Shown here one piece after another: positions 1 to 7,650 of a stretch of DNA of 64,000 bases (positions are counted from its first letter, which is position 1; every line of letters begins with the position of its first letter). The stretch lies in assembly GCF_013410065.1 (NCBI RefSeq), contig NZ_JACCCW010000002.1, positions 1,612,001 through 1,676,000 of the forward strand, read 5' to 3'. The position numbers and the translations under genes are program-made. The stretch is from Granulicella arctica (lineage in GTDB: Bacteria; Acidobacteriota; Terriglobia; Terriglobales; Acidobacteriaceae). Under the pieces are notes generated by a model, which ran no database searches, was not told where the DNA came from, and worked only from the letters and a program-made list of their open reading frames with translations.

Positions 1-176
1 CCAATGTCGGCAGCCGCCTTTACAAAGCCATCGTTCGCCGTCTTCCAGTAGTTGAGCTTGAGGTTGTTCGAAATCAGGTAGTAGGTCTCAGACTTGCTGT
101 AACGTTGGCACCCGGTGCTTGCCAACAGACCTGCTCCAATCGCCAGCAGGGCAAGACTCATTTTGCAATTACGCAT
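1..176 (-). CDS. Sugar ABC transporter substrate-binding lipoprotein, N-terminal part
   Basis: Only the first 58 codons lie in the window; the gene runs off the left edge. The protein begins with a short basic stretch, a hydrophobic segment and a lipobox-like end (LLASTGC, Cys at about residue 23), so it should be an exported lipoprotein. The mature start (YYLISNNLKLNYWKTANDG, then FVKAAADIG) resembles the first strand and helix of ribose/xylose-type periplasmic sugar-binding proteins. The sugar cannot be told from this fragment, and any permease or ATPase partners would lie outside the window. Confidence 0.7.
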   Translation of the reverse strand, partial: MRNCKMSLALLAIGAGLLASTGCQRYSKSETYYLISNNLKLNYWKTANDGFVKAAADI

Positions 177-361
177 GGCAGTCCCCTTTCCGGATCGTTC
201 TAGCCGCCTACAGGCTGCACTCAAATCGGAAGGAACGGCATACAACCATGAAATAGCCGCTGCGAACCGCAGTCCTGCGACGCGTGCCGATTCTACTCCT
301 GCTGAAGAACAAGCGAGCAGAGAAATCAATCATTCTGCATAAGCATCGTAACCAAGCGGCT

Positions 362-901
362 TCACACGTATGCGTCGATGGCCGTTTCGCGCAGTGCGTG
401 AACGACTTTCGCAGTCGTCACGGCCTGTCCCGCGTGCCGCTGCGTATGCTCCGCGCAGTGCACTAGCAAGCCACCGACTGTGCTCGGCAACATCGCTCGC
501 CCCACGGCGCGTGGCTCCTCATAGCTTCCCAACGTAATCTGCCGCACTCGCCTCGCCGCCTCGCCTAGTCCGGCACGCACCTCGGCGATCACCTCCGCGG
601 CTTCCGCTCCCGGAGCCAGTTCACTCCGTAGCGCATCCATCTGGGCTCCGGAGAGCTGTCGGCTCTCCGCATACGTCAGCAACCTGTCCAAACTACGAGC
701 GATATGCCGCAGATGAAACGCCACCGGAGCCAGTCCAAACGGACGAGCGTTCATCTCTGCATCCGTCAACAACCCGCACCAGCGCGCGACATCCTCCTCT
801 GCCAACTCCAGCGCATGCAGCACCTGCCGCCGCACCGCATCGACCTCCGCCAGCGTTCCTCGCAACCACGGCTCTACTCCCTGGCTTATGCCCTGGCCCA
901 T
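362..901 (-). CDS. DinB-like four-helix protein
   Basis: This 179-residue protein resembles the DinB/YfiT metal-binding four-helix-bundle superfamily. A histidine-containing helix (HLRHIARSLDRLLTY) sits near residue 65 and a second (HCAEHTQRHAGQ) near residue 150; in the family such histidines bind a divalent metal. Members include thiol-dependent transferases, but many have no known function and I infer none here. The ATG at 901 shares its A with the stop of the upstream substrate-binding gene (TGATG), so it is probably translated as the last gene of the osmoprotectant transporter operon. A GTG one codon earlier is an alternative start. Confidence 0.72.
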   Translation of the reverse strand: MGQGISQGVEPWLRGTLAEVDAVRRQVLHALELAEEDVARWCGLLTDAEMNARPFGLAPVAFHLRHIARSLDRLLTYAESRQLSGAQMDALRSELAPGAEAAEVIAEVRAGLGEAARRVRQITLGSYEEPRAVGRAMLPSTVGGLLVHCAEHTQRHAGQAVTTAKVVHALRETAIDAYV

Positions 902-1878
902 CACAGCCCTCGCTTCCCGCGAAACTCCCGCACGACATCTCCTACATCACGATGCTGGCCGTCGACCGCATCGTTCATAGCGCGGATGTCATCCGCCGTC
1001 ACCTTACCTGCCAATCTGTCTTCCGCGATCCTGATCCCTGGATGCCGCTGCAACGAATCGTCACGAAACAGCGGCACCGCCTCATACGGCGGAAAGTAGT
1101 GCCGGTCGTCCTCCAACACCACGAACCCCAGTGCCCGGATCGGGCCGTCGGTCGAGTTTCCCGCCACCATGTCCACCTGCTTCTCCGCAAGCACCCGATA
1201 CAGCAACCCAAGGTCCATCACGCGCGGCGGCGCGGCAAACATCAACCCATACGCAGCCTCCAGCCCCTTCAAGCCATCGGGCCGCTCCTCAAACTCATAC
1301 CCTACTCCCAACCGCCATGCCAAGCGAAGGGCTGGGTGCCCCACATCTCGCCCCTGAGATGTGGGGTCCAACATCCCCGCCACATCCGAGATCGTCTTCA
1401 GCCCCAGACGCCTGGCGTCGTCCCCGCGAACCACCATCGCAAAGGTGTCCTCGAAGCCGAGCGGAGGGCCTGCGCTCACCTGATATTTGCTTGCATACAA
1501 GTCGCTTACTCGCCGCAGTACCGTCGCCGCATCTCTCTGGCCAACCTGTGGCAACGGCTGTTTCAAGATCGCCGTCAGCGCCGTGCCCGTGTACTCCGCA
1601 TAGCCGTCGATTCGCCCGCTCACCAGCGCCTGCTGGCAGATGTAGCTCCCGGCAAGGTAGAAACGCCGGTCTACCCGCTCGCCGGTCACCGCCTCGATCT
1701 CCTGTGCCAGCAGCTCACCCAGCACCACCTGCTCAGTGAAGTTCTTCGCGCCGATAGTGATCCGCGAAGATCGCGGCGGAGCACACGCAAGGCAGAGAAG
1801 CAGAAGCGAGCTAGCTGGCAAGTTAGCGAGCCAGCGAGTCGGCAGCCAACTCGCTGACTTGCTGACTCGCTGCCTCAC
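901..1878 (-). CDS. Osmoprotectant (glycine betaine/choline-type) ABC substrate-binding lipoprotein
   Basis: A 325-residue OpuAC/ProX-type binding protein. After a hydrophobic leader ending in LLCLACAPP (lipobox), the mature protein opens with ITIGAKNFTEQVVLGELLAQ, the hallmark of osmoprotectant-binding proteins, followed by a YAEYTGTALTAIL segment typical of the ligand domain. Translation starts at GTG 1878, whose first four bases overlap the permease stop (GTGA). The first 25 codons are encoded by a quasi-repetitive stretch, so the leader is unusually long and basic. It forms an operon with the permease, ATPase and a DinB-like gene. The exact substrate (betaine, choline, carnitine or other) is not visible. 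Confidence 0.88.
   Translation of the reverse strand: MRQRVSKSASWLPTRWLANLPASSLLLLCLACAPPRSSRITIGAKNFTEQVVLGELLAQEIEAVTGERVDRRFYLAGSYICQQALVSGRIDGYAEYTGTALTAILKQPLPQVGQRDAATVLRRVSDLYASKYQVSAGPPLGFEDTFAMVVRGDDARRLGLKTISDVAGMLDPTSQGRDVGHPALRLAWRLGVGYEFEERPDGLKGLEAAYGLMFAAPPRVMDLGLLYRVLAEKQVDMVAGNSTDGPIRALGFVVLEDDRHYFPPYEAVPLFRDDSLQRHPGIRIAEDRLAGKVTADDIRAMNDAVDGQHRDVGDVVREFRGKRGL
1832..1875. repeat. Imperfect repeats inside the leader of the binding protein
   Basis: The stretch holds several variants of the octamer ACTCGCTG and its reverse complement. A perfect inverted pair (CAGCGAGT at 1832-1839, ACTCGCTG at 1849-1856) is followed by two more direct copies or near-copies up to 1872. It lies within the coding region for the first residues of the osmoprotectant-binding protein, right at the junction with the permease gene, and could fold around that start codon. 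Whether this has a function is unknown. Confidence 0.5.
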
Positions 1879-2513
1879 CGCCGCACCGCCAGCTTCTTCT
1901 CAAGGAGGCCCAATACCGTATCGGCGAGCAAGGCAAGCAGAGCCGCCGGAATTGCCCCCGCCAGCACCAATCCGTTATCGACGCTGGCCACGCCGCGAAA
2001 GATCAGCTCGCCCAACCCTCCCGCGCCGATCGCTGCGGCAATCGTGGCTACTCCCACGCAGGTCACCGTTGCAGTGCGCAATCCGGCAAGAATAACGCTC
2101 GCCGAAAGCGGAAGCTCTACCTTAATAAGCTTCTGCATAGAACTCATTCCTAAAGCATTAGCAACATCAATGAATACAGGATCGACGCTCCCGATACCGG
2201 CGTACGTATTCCGCAAAATCGGGAGCAACGCGTATCCCGTCAACGCTAGAATCGCGAGTCGAGCGGCGTTTTCGCCCAGCCATGGGACCGGTAGCAGGAG
2301 TCCAAAGAGCGCCAGGCTCGGCACCGTCTGCACCACGTTCGCAAACGCAATCACCGGCCTTGCCAGCCTCGGTCTCCGAGTGAGCAGGATGCCGAGCGGC
2401 AGGCCGATCCCCGACGCCAGCAGCATGGCAAAGAACGTCAGCCAGAGATGCTCGAAGGTCAGCCGCCCGATCTCCCAGCCATGAGCGTGCAGAAAATGCA
2501 TCAGTCCCGTCAT
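1875..2513 (-). CDS. Osmoprotectant ABC transporter permease
   Basis: A 212-residue inner-membrane permease of the OpuBB/ProW type with about five hydrophobic segments. The EAA-like loop occurs around residues 110-135 (ANALGMSSMQKLIKVELP) and is followed by the GGLGELIFRG motif near residue 165. The length matches single-domain OpuBB/OpuCB permeases. Its ATG at 2513 overlaps the stop of the ATPase gene by four bases (ATGA) and its own stop overlaps the binding-protein start, so all three are translationally coupled. Only one permease gene is present, suggesting a homodimeric channel. Confidence 0.88.
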   Translation of the reverse strand: MTGLMHFLHAHGWEIGRLTFEHLWLTFFAMLLASGIGLPLGILLTRRPRLARPVIAFANVVQTVPSLALFGLLLPVPWLGENAARLAILALTGYALLPILRNTYAGIGSVDPVFIDVANALGMSSMQKLIKVELPLSASVILAGLRTATVTCVGVATIAAAIGAGGLGELIFRGVASVDNGLVLAGAIPAALLALLADTVLGLLEKKLAVRR

Positions 2514-3253
2514 ACCGGCACCCCTCGATGCACAGCCTGCACATATGCCTTTACCTGCGGGTCTTCGGAGCGCAGAACATCCTTCGCCAGAATATCCGCA
2601 ACGACCTTCCCCTCGGCCAGAAAGACCACCCGCTGCGCAAGGTAGAGAGCCTCGTCCAGATCGTGCGTCACCAGCAGCACGGTCTTCTTCACTCGCTCGA
2701 AGAGCTGCCGCACCATCGTCTGCATCTCGGCACGGGTCATGGGGTCGAGTGCACCGAAGGGCTCATCCATCAGCAGCACCGCCGGATCGGTTGCGAGCGC
2801 CCGCGCCAGCCCTACCCGCTGCCGCTGTCCGCCTGAAAGCTGCCACGGGTACCGCCCCTGAAACTCGGCGAGGTCCATCCCGACGCCGATCAACACATCC
2901 TTAACCCGGGCTACGATCGCGCCCCGATCCTGCCCCGCAAGCTCCAACGCCAGTCCGGCGTTTCGCTCGACCGTCATGTGCGGAAAGAGCCCCGTCTCCT
3001 GGATCACATACCCGATCCCGCGCCGCAGCTCCACCATGTCGGACGAGCCCGTCGCCTTCCCCGCAACCAGGACTTCGCCCGCAGTCGGCATTACCAGCCC
3101 GTTGACCATCCGCAACAGCGTCGTCTTGCCCGATCCGCTGCGCCCCAGCAACGCAGTCGTCGTCCCTTCCTCGAGCCGCAGCGAGATATCGCGCAAAAGA
3201 AAACGCCCATCAGGTAACGCGTAGCTCACCTTCGCGAACTCGACGCCACCCAT
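2510..3253 (-). CDS. Osmoprotectant ABC transporter ATP-binding protein
   Basis: The nucleotide-binding subunit (247 residues) shows Walker A GRSGSGKTT near residue 37, signature LSGGQRQRVGLARAL near 135 and Walker B VLLMDEPFGALDP near 158. It matches OpuBA/OpuCA but ends shortly after the ATPase core, so the C-terminal CBS domains found in many family members are missing. I chose the ATG at 3253 because AAAGGA lies 7 bases upstream. The in-frame ATG at 3259 is too close to that site, and longer open frame to 3562 would run through the neighbouring kinase gene. First gene of the ATPase-permease-binding protein-DinB operon. Confidence 0.87.
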   Translation of the reverse strand: MGGVEFAKVSYALPDGRFLLRDISLRLEEGTTTALLGRSGSGKTTLLRMVNGLVMPTAGEVLVAGKATGSSDMVELRRGIGYVIQETGLFPHMTVERNAGLALELAGQDRGAIVARVKDVLIGVGMDLAEFQGRYPWQLSGGQRQRVGLARALATDPAVLLMDEPFGALDPMTRAEMQTMVRQLFERVKKTVLLVTHDLDEALYLAQRVVFLAEGKVVADILAKDVLRSEDPQVKAYVQAVHRGVPV

Positions 3254-3291
3254 GGGCATATCCTTTATTCCGTTATGTTTACCGTAAAGAG

Positions 3292-4134
3292 CTAAACTGT
3301 CTTTTCCGGCTCCGAAGCGGCGCTGTCCTGCTCTCCGGCAGCTACAGGCTCCGCTCCCGGCTGCCCCTTCACGCGGACAACCGTAATCTTCTCGAAGCCC
3401 TCTTTGAAGGTCGGAGGCCGCAGACGTTCTGCCATTTTGTGCATCACCTCGTCGGTCACCTGCCGGTCGCGCTTCGAGTTGCGCTCGAGGCAAACGGCCA
3501 ACGGTACATCGAAGAACACCGCCTGCACCTCGTACTCGAAGCTCTTCGCCATCTTGATCCACTGACGCCGCTCATGGGGCGATAGGTTCGTCGCGTCCAC
3601 ATAGTTCCACGGCATCTTGGCGATCAGGCGTGCCCGCAGCAGCGAGCGCAGCGTCGAGAACACCAGCCCCTGATAGCGCTGATCGGTGATGTCGTCGAAG
3701 AGCAGCGTCCGCAGCAGGTCGCTCGAGAGCGGTGTGACCCCGCGCCGCTTGTACCACGTCGTCTTGCCCGAGCCCGGAAGCCCAATCGTCAGCACGACAT
3801 AGCCCCGCGGAGACTTCTTCGTGACCGGCGTCAGCTCGTCTGGCGGCGTAGCCAGACTTTCGGGCTGCGTTTCGATCACCATCTTCTTCTCGCTGACCGG
3901 CGCTTCCGCACGCGGAGCAGATTCAGCGTGAGCTGCTACCGGCTCGCTCGCCGGGATTTCAGGTACAGCATCAGCCTCGCGTGCCGGGCTGGATTCCGGA
4001 TACGTCGGCCTCAACGGTGCCAGTTGATTTGCAGGGAGTTCCTGCCCAATCTTGCCAGTGGACTCCGAGTCATTCGGGCCACGCCTGGAACGTCGTCTCA
4101 TTTTTTCGCGCATCCAATCGCGCAAGTCGCGCAT
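3292..4134 (-). CDS. P-loop kinase with a long low-complexity N-terminus
   Basis: A 280-residue protein in two parts. Residues 1-108 are polar and rich in Pro, Ala, Glu and Arg, and probably disordered. Residues 112-265 form a P-loop kinase domain with Walker A GLPGSGKTT at 118-126 and a later LERNSKRDRQV segment like the lid of polynucleotide-kinase/zeta-toxin-type ATPases. The phosphate acceptor (RNA end, nucleotide or small molecule) cannot be inferred. Start ATG 4134 leaves room for the divergent gapA promoter. It ends 38 bases before the ABC ATPase start, so it may be cotranscribed with the transporter. Confidence 0.72.
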   Translation of the reverse strand: MRDLRDWMREKMRRRSRRGPNDSESTGKIGQELPANQLAPLRPTYPESSPAREADAVPEIPASEPVAAHAESAPRAEAPVSEKKMVIETQPESLATPPDELTPVTKKSPRGYVVLTIGLPGSGKTTWYKRRGVTPLSSDLLRTLLFDDITDQRYQGLVFSTLRSLLRARLIAKMPWNYVDATNLSPHERRQWIKMAKSFEYEVQAVFFDVPLAVCLERNSKRDRQVTDEVMHKMAERLRPPTFKEGFEKITVVRVKGQPGAEPVAAGEQDSAASEPEKTV

Positions 4135-4268
4135 AGGGTGCTTATAACACTGCGCCGAAGTCCGCCGCAAATACGGTGCACCTCCCGCGATACCTCGCGG
4201 CCCTTTATAGTGGATGATAAGCCCGCGATACGAGGGCAATGGACCACTCGACAGGAGCATCACGACTT

Positions 4269-5276
4269 ATGGCAGTAAAGGTTGGCATCAACGGCTTCGG
4301 CCGCATCGGACGCAACGTCTTTCGCACCGCTCTCGGCAACCCCGATATCGAGTTCGTCGCCGTCAATGACCTGACCACCCCGGCGACCCTGGCGCACCTG
4401 CTCAAGTACGACTCCATTCTCGGCAACCTCAAGAACGAGATCACCTCCGGCGACGACTTCATCGCCGTCGATGGCAAGAAGATCAAGGTCTTCGCCGAGC
4501 GCGACCCCGCCAAGCTCGACTGGGCCTCCGTCGGCGCGGAGATCGTCGTCGAGTCCACCGGCTTCTTCACCGACGCAACCAAGGCCAAGGCGCACCTCGG
4601 CAGCACCGTCAAGAAGGTCATCATCTCCGCCCCGGCCACTAACGAGGACCTGACCATCGTCCTCGGCGTGAACTCCGACAAGTACGACGCGGCGAAGCAC
4701 AACGTCATCTCGAACGCGAGCTGCACGACCAACTGCCTCGCGCCAGTCGTCAAGGTCCTGCACGACACCTTCGGCATCGCCTCGGGCATCATGACCACGA
4801 TTCACAGCTACACCAACGACCAGGTCATCCTCGACACGCCGCACAAGGATCTCCGCCGCGCCCGCGCTGCTGCCTTGTCGATGATCCCCAGCTCCACCGG
4901 TGCCGCCAAGGCATTGAAGCTCGTCGTGCCCGCCATAGACGGCAAGCTCGACGGCTTCGCCATCCGCGTCCCAACCCCGAACGTCTCGGTCGTCGACCTC
5001 ACCTTCGTCTCCGAGAAGCCGATCACCGCTGCCGCCATCAACGAAGCCATCAAGAAGGCCTCTGAAGGCGAGCTGAAGGGCGTCCTCGGCTACACCGACG
5101 AAGAGCTCGTCTCGACCGACTTCCGCGGCAACCCGCTCTCGAGCATCTTCGATTCGAAGCTGACCAAGGTCGTCGGCGGCAACACCGGCAAGGTCATCAG
5201 CTGGTACGACAACGAGTGGGGCTACTCCAGCCGCGTGAAGGATCTTATCCTCTTCCTGGTCGAAAAGGGCCTGTAG
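4269..5276 (+). CDS. gapA: Glyceraldehyde-3-phosphate dehydrogenase
   Basis: Cytoplasmic NAD-dependent enzyme converting glyceraldehyde 3-phosphate to 1,3-bisphosphoglycerate in glycolysis and gluconeogenesis. The 335-residue protein is full length: Rossmann motif VGINGFGRIGR at the N-terminus, the catalytic segment SNASCTTNCLAP with Cys152, and the C-terminal WYDNEWGYSSR signature. The ATG at 4269 gives the standard MAVKVGINGFG start; an in-frame ATG 30 bases upstream adds residues not usual for the family. A strong hairpin follows the stop. The other triose enzymes, pgk and tpiA, follow on the same strand but are not contiguous. Confidence 0.97.
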   Translation: MAVKVGINGFGRIGRNVFRTALGNPDIEFVAVNDLTTPATLAHLLKYDSILGNLKNEITSGDDFIAVDGKKIKVFAERDPAKLDWASVGAEIVVESTGFFTDATKAKAHLGSTVKKVIISAPATNEDLTIVLGVNSDKYDAAKHNVISNASCTTNCLAPVVKVLHDTFGIASGIMTTIHSYTNDQVILDTPHKDLRRARAAALSMIPSSTGAAKALKLVVPAIDGKLDGFAIRVPTPNVSVVDLTFVSEKPITAAAINEAIKKASEGELKGVLGYTDEELVSTDFRGNPLSSIFDSKLTKVVGGNTGKVISWYDNEWGYSSRVKDLILFLVEKGL

Positions 5277-5293
5277 CTCTGTCTTTCGCCTGC

Positions 5294-5335
5294 AACGAGA
5301 ACAGCCTTTTCCGCTCGGACAAGGCTGTTCTCGTT
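5294..5335 (+). terminator. Hairpin downstream of gapA
   Basis: A perfect 15-base inverted repeat (AACGAGAACAGCCTT and its complement) surrounds a 12-base loop, starting 18 bases after the gapA stop. The T-tract that follows is weak. It probably ends or stabilises the gapA transcript before the next gene at 5413. Confidence 0.75.
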
Positions 5336-5412
5336 CTATCACCAACCAAAAATCTTATTCTTCGGATGTGCATCCTCCCCAAAACAAGCATCTGACTCCG
5401 AAGGAGATTTTC

Positions 5413-5793
5413 ATGCGCGCACGTCTTGCTCTTCTTGCCCTCGTTCCAACCCTCGCCGGTTGCCGTCACGCCGATCAAGACAAGAAAGACACCAGCACCT
5501 TCCATCATCGAGTGGAGTGCGCACAGATCGCCACCTCCGGCCAGTGGGACGACCTTCTCGAAGGCCCCTACCTCGACCGGACCTACTACTCCCCCTCGCT
5601 CGACACCTGCGTCTTTGTTATGAAGCAAAGCCATCGGGGCGAGAAGGACGGCAGCATCCACACCGCAGTCTCCCTCGTCGATGCCCTGAGCCGCAAACCG
5701 CTCTGGCTCAATGACCCCGAAGCAGGCGAGACCGACGAGCAGATCAATGCCAAGCTGAACGATGAGCTACAGAAGCTCCAGATCACCCCGTAA
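5413..5793 (+). CDS. Small hypothetical lipoprotein
   Basis: A 126-residue protein with a clear lipoprotein signal: MRARLALLALVPTLAGC, lipobox LAGC with Cys17. The mature part is polar, with two Cys (near residues 31 and 62) that might pair, and a central EGPYLDRTYYSPSLDTCVF segment. I do not recognise the family and assign no function. AAGGAG at 5401-5406 sits 6 bases before the ATG, which fixes the start; an upstream in-frame ATG at 5368 lacks such a site. It is isolated between the gapA hairpin and the convergent toxin gene, and its stop is 7 bases from the toxin stop. Confidence 0.75.
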   Translation: MRARLALLALVPTLAGCRHADQDKKDTSTFHHRVECAQIATSGQWDDLLEGPYLDRTYYSPSLDTCVFVMKQSHRGEKDGSIHTAVSLVDALSRKPLWLNDPEAGETDEQINAKLNDELQKLQITP

Positions 5794-5800
5794 TTCGTGT

Positions 5801-6187
5801 TTACCAGACTCTCCGAACTCCAAACAAGTCCAACTGAACATCTCGGCTCAGTACAAGCAGATCTCCTCCCAGCGCTTGTGCAGCAATCATGCGATCAAAC
5901 GGATCGCGATGCTCCCCCGTCAGTCGCCCTGCTCGCAATGCGCTGCCCGCGTCAATAGCCAGCATCGTGTAACCAGCATCTTCCATTACATCCAGAAACT
6001 CTCGCTCCAGCGTCTCCGCTCCGGGAAGTTTGCCAAGCCGTACCTTGGTTGCAATCTCCCATGCAGAGGCGGCAGAGACAAGAATCACATTACCCTCATC
6101 TGCAATGATCGCCGATGCCTTCTGACTGAGGGCCGCGGGAGAGAGCACAGCCCAAAGCAGTGTGTGCGTGTCGAGCAGGACCTTCAC
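5801..6187 (-). CDS. VapC-like PIN-domain toxin
   Basis: A 128-residue PIN-domain endoribonuclease of a type II toxin-antitoxin system. It begins MKVLLDTHTLLWAV, the DTHTLLW start typical of toxins paired with Phd/YefM-type antitoxins. The acidic metal-binding residues of the PIN site are present: Asp6, Glu44 (SAWEI), Asp95 and Asp98 (HRDPFDRM). So the enzyme should be active, probably against RNA; the target is unknown. The start overlaps the antitoxin stop by four bases (ATGA), the usual translational coupling. Its stop lies 7 bases from the convergent lipoprotein stop, so no terminator separates them. Confidence 0.9.
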   Translation of the reverse strand: MKVLLDTHTLLWAVLSPAALSQKASAIIADEGNVILVSAASAWEIATKVRLGKLPGAETLEREFLDVMEDAGYTMLAIDAGSALRAGRLTGEHRDPFDRMIAAQALGGDLLVLSRDVQLDLFGVRRVW

Positions 6188-6432
6188 TCACCCTCTCCAT
6201 TCCACAGTCGCAGCTCTTCCTCTGGCAATGGTTCAAAGAATGCCTCAGTCAACTCAAATCCAGGCGTCTCCAACGCACCCAGCCGCCTCTTTCCCACCGG
6301 ATGAATCGCCTCCAGCCTGGCAACGGGAGTCCTGTCCCGCCCAGAGGTAATGACAACCGTCTCACCCCTCTGAGCCTTTTTCACCAGCTCAGAAAGATTA
6401 GTCTTCGCCTCAAAAACTGTCGCAGTCACCAT
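6184..6432 (-). CDS. Phd/YefM-type antitoxin
   Basis: An 82-residue antitoxin. The N-terminal half (VTATVFEAKTNLSELVKKA, then GETVVITSGRD and PVARLEAI) matches the Phd/YefM fold that dimerises and binds DNA. The C-terminal half, rich in Glu, Pro and Phe (FELTEAFFEPLPEEE), would wrap around and block the PIN toxin. It comes first in the operon, so antitoxin is made before toxin. The ATG at 6432 is 14 bases downstream (on the minus strand) of a palindromic site at 6447-6466, a likely autorepression operator. Confidence 0.88.
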   Translation of the reverse strand: MVTATVFEAKTNLSELVKKAQRGETVVITSGRDRTPVARLEAIHPVGKRRLGALETPGFELTEAFFEPLPEEELRLWNGEGE

Positions 6433-6446
6433 AAGTCACCTAAAAT

Positions 6447-6466
6447 GCTAATTTAGCTTAGCTAAG
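6447..6466 (-). promoter_or_regulatory. Probable antitoxin operator
   Basis: Four copies of the half-site GCTAA/TTAGC are packed here: GCTAA 6447-6451, TTAGC 6453-6457, TTAGC 6458-6462 and GCTAA 6461-6465. They make two touching palindromes, one of them the perfect CTTAGCTAAG (6457-6466). The site is AT-rich, lies just upstream of the antitoxin start and fits cooperative binding by Phd-type dimers. Binding is inferred, not shown. Confidence 0.6.
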
Positions 6467-6574
6467 ATAGAAGGGGCAGTCAACTCGGATCTTCTTTCAT
6501 TTTGAATCGCTCCAATCCACCGTGAATCTGAACTGTAAGCAGCGAGTCCACCTGCTCGGAATGAGTACCCTTCG

Positions 6575-7204
6575 ATGGCCCGTTTTCACGAACTAGCCTT
6601 CACGACACTCGTCAAAGACCTCCAGCAGCAGCACAACAGCCGCCGCCAGTATGAGCGCATGGAGCAAACCGGCCCCTCTGGCAATACCCTGGGTATCTCC
6701 GAGCAGACCTTCGTCGCCCTCCGTGACAGCTTCTACATGGCCTCGGTCAGCGAAACCGGGTGGCCCTACATCCAGCACCGAGGCGGACCGAAGGGCTTCG
6801 TCCATGTGCTCAGTCCATCGCTCATCGGCTTTGCGGACCTGCGCGGCAACAAGCAGTACATCTCGCTCGGCAATCTCCAGCACGACGCCCGCGTCGCCCT
6901 CTTCTTCATGGACTACCCCAATCAGACCCGCCTCAAGATCCTCGGCAAGGTCGAGGTCCACGAAAACGACTCTGAATCAACCACCCTCATCGAATCCCTG
7001 CGTACTGCGGAACCCGGAGCCGTCATCGAGCGCGCCATCCTCATCCACGTCGAAGCCTTCGACTGGAACTGTCCGCAGCACATCACCCCGCGCTACACTG
7101 TCGAGGAGCTCCAACCCGAGCTAGCCCCACTCCACGAAAGACTGGCAAAGCTCGAAGCCGAAAACTCGGCACTACGCGGCAAGCTTCAGCAGGCCGCTTC
7201 ATAG
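6575..7204 (+). CDS. Pyridoxamine 5'-phosphate oxidase-like FMN-binding protein
   Basis: A 209-residue cytoplasmic protein with a split-barrel flavin-binding fold. The core around residues 45-125 (FYMASVSETGWPYIQHRGG, later FMDYPNQTRLKILGKVEV) is characteristic of the PNPOx-like family that reduces or oxidises small substrates with FMN or F420. The last 40 residues form a charged helix (LHERLAKLEAENSALRGKL), possibly a coiled-coil. The substrate is unknown; general-stress flavoproteins are close in layout. It is separated from the Rid-family gene by 23 bases on the same strand and may be cotranscribed with it and pgk. Confidence 0.82.
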   Translation: MARFHELAFTTLVKDLQQQHNSRRQYERMEQTGPSGNTLGISEQTFVALRDSFYMASVSETGWPYIQHRGGPKGFVHVLSPSLIGFADLRGNKQYISLGNLQHDARVALFFMDYPNQTRLKILGKVEVHENDSESTTLIESLRTAEPGAVIERAILIHVEAFDWNCPQHITPRYTVEELQPELAPLHERLAKLEAENSALRGKLQQAAS

Positions 7205-7227
7205 ACCGATCACAAGAAAGCGAACTC

Positions 7228-7605
7228 ATGTCCACCCGCACCAACATCCCTGGTACCAGCCCCTACGAACCAATCATTGGCCTCTCGCGCGCCGTCCGCA
7301 TCGGCGACCACGTTCACATCTCCGGCACCGGCCCTGTAGGCGCAGATGACGCTGACATCGTCCAACAGACCGAACAAGTCCTCAGCATCATCGCCATCGC
7401 GCTCCAAAAAGCTGGCAGCTCCTTCGAGCACGTCTACCGCACGCGCATCTACCTCACCCGCGCCGAAGACTGGGAGGCCGTCGCTCGCATCCACGGCAGG
7501 CTGTTCTCCACCATCCGCCCCGCCGTCACCACACTCATTGTCTCCGGATTCGTCAACCCCACCTGGCTCGTCGAAATCGATGCCGACGCCATCATCCCCA
7601 GCTAA
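7228..7605 (+). CDS. Rid-family protein (YjgF/YER057c/UK114)
   Basis: A 125-residue protein of the Rid family, small trimeric enzymes and relatives. RidA itself hydrolyses reactive enamines/imines made by PLP enzymes. Visible family features include GDHVHISGTGPVG near residue 28, the VYRTRIYLTRAEDWEAV segment near 70 and the C-terminal LVEIDADAI. The Arg needed for deaminase activity in RidA lies in a CKxxVFLxD-like region; here the loop reads RTRIYLTR, so this may be a Rid subfamily other than RidA. It ends 45 bases before pgk on the same strand. Confidence 0.82.
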   Translation: MSTRTNIPGTSPYEPIIGLSRAVRIGDHVHISGTGPVGADDADIVQQTEQVLSIIAIALQKAGSSFEHVYRTRIYLTRAEDWEAVARIHGRLFSTIRPAVTTLIVSGFVNPTWLVEIDADAIIPS

Positions 7606-7650
7606 TCTCATAGCCAGCGCATACCTCCGTTTCTCAGTAGAATCGGAGGT

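Noticed and set aside
2510..3562. Long version of the osmoprotectant ATPase starting at 3562
   Set aside because: The extra 103 residues overlap the kinase gene and have no similarity to ABC ATPases. A ribosome-binding site supports the start at 3253.
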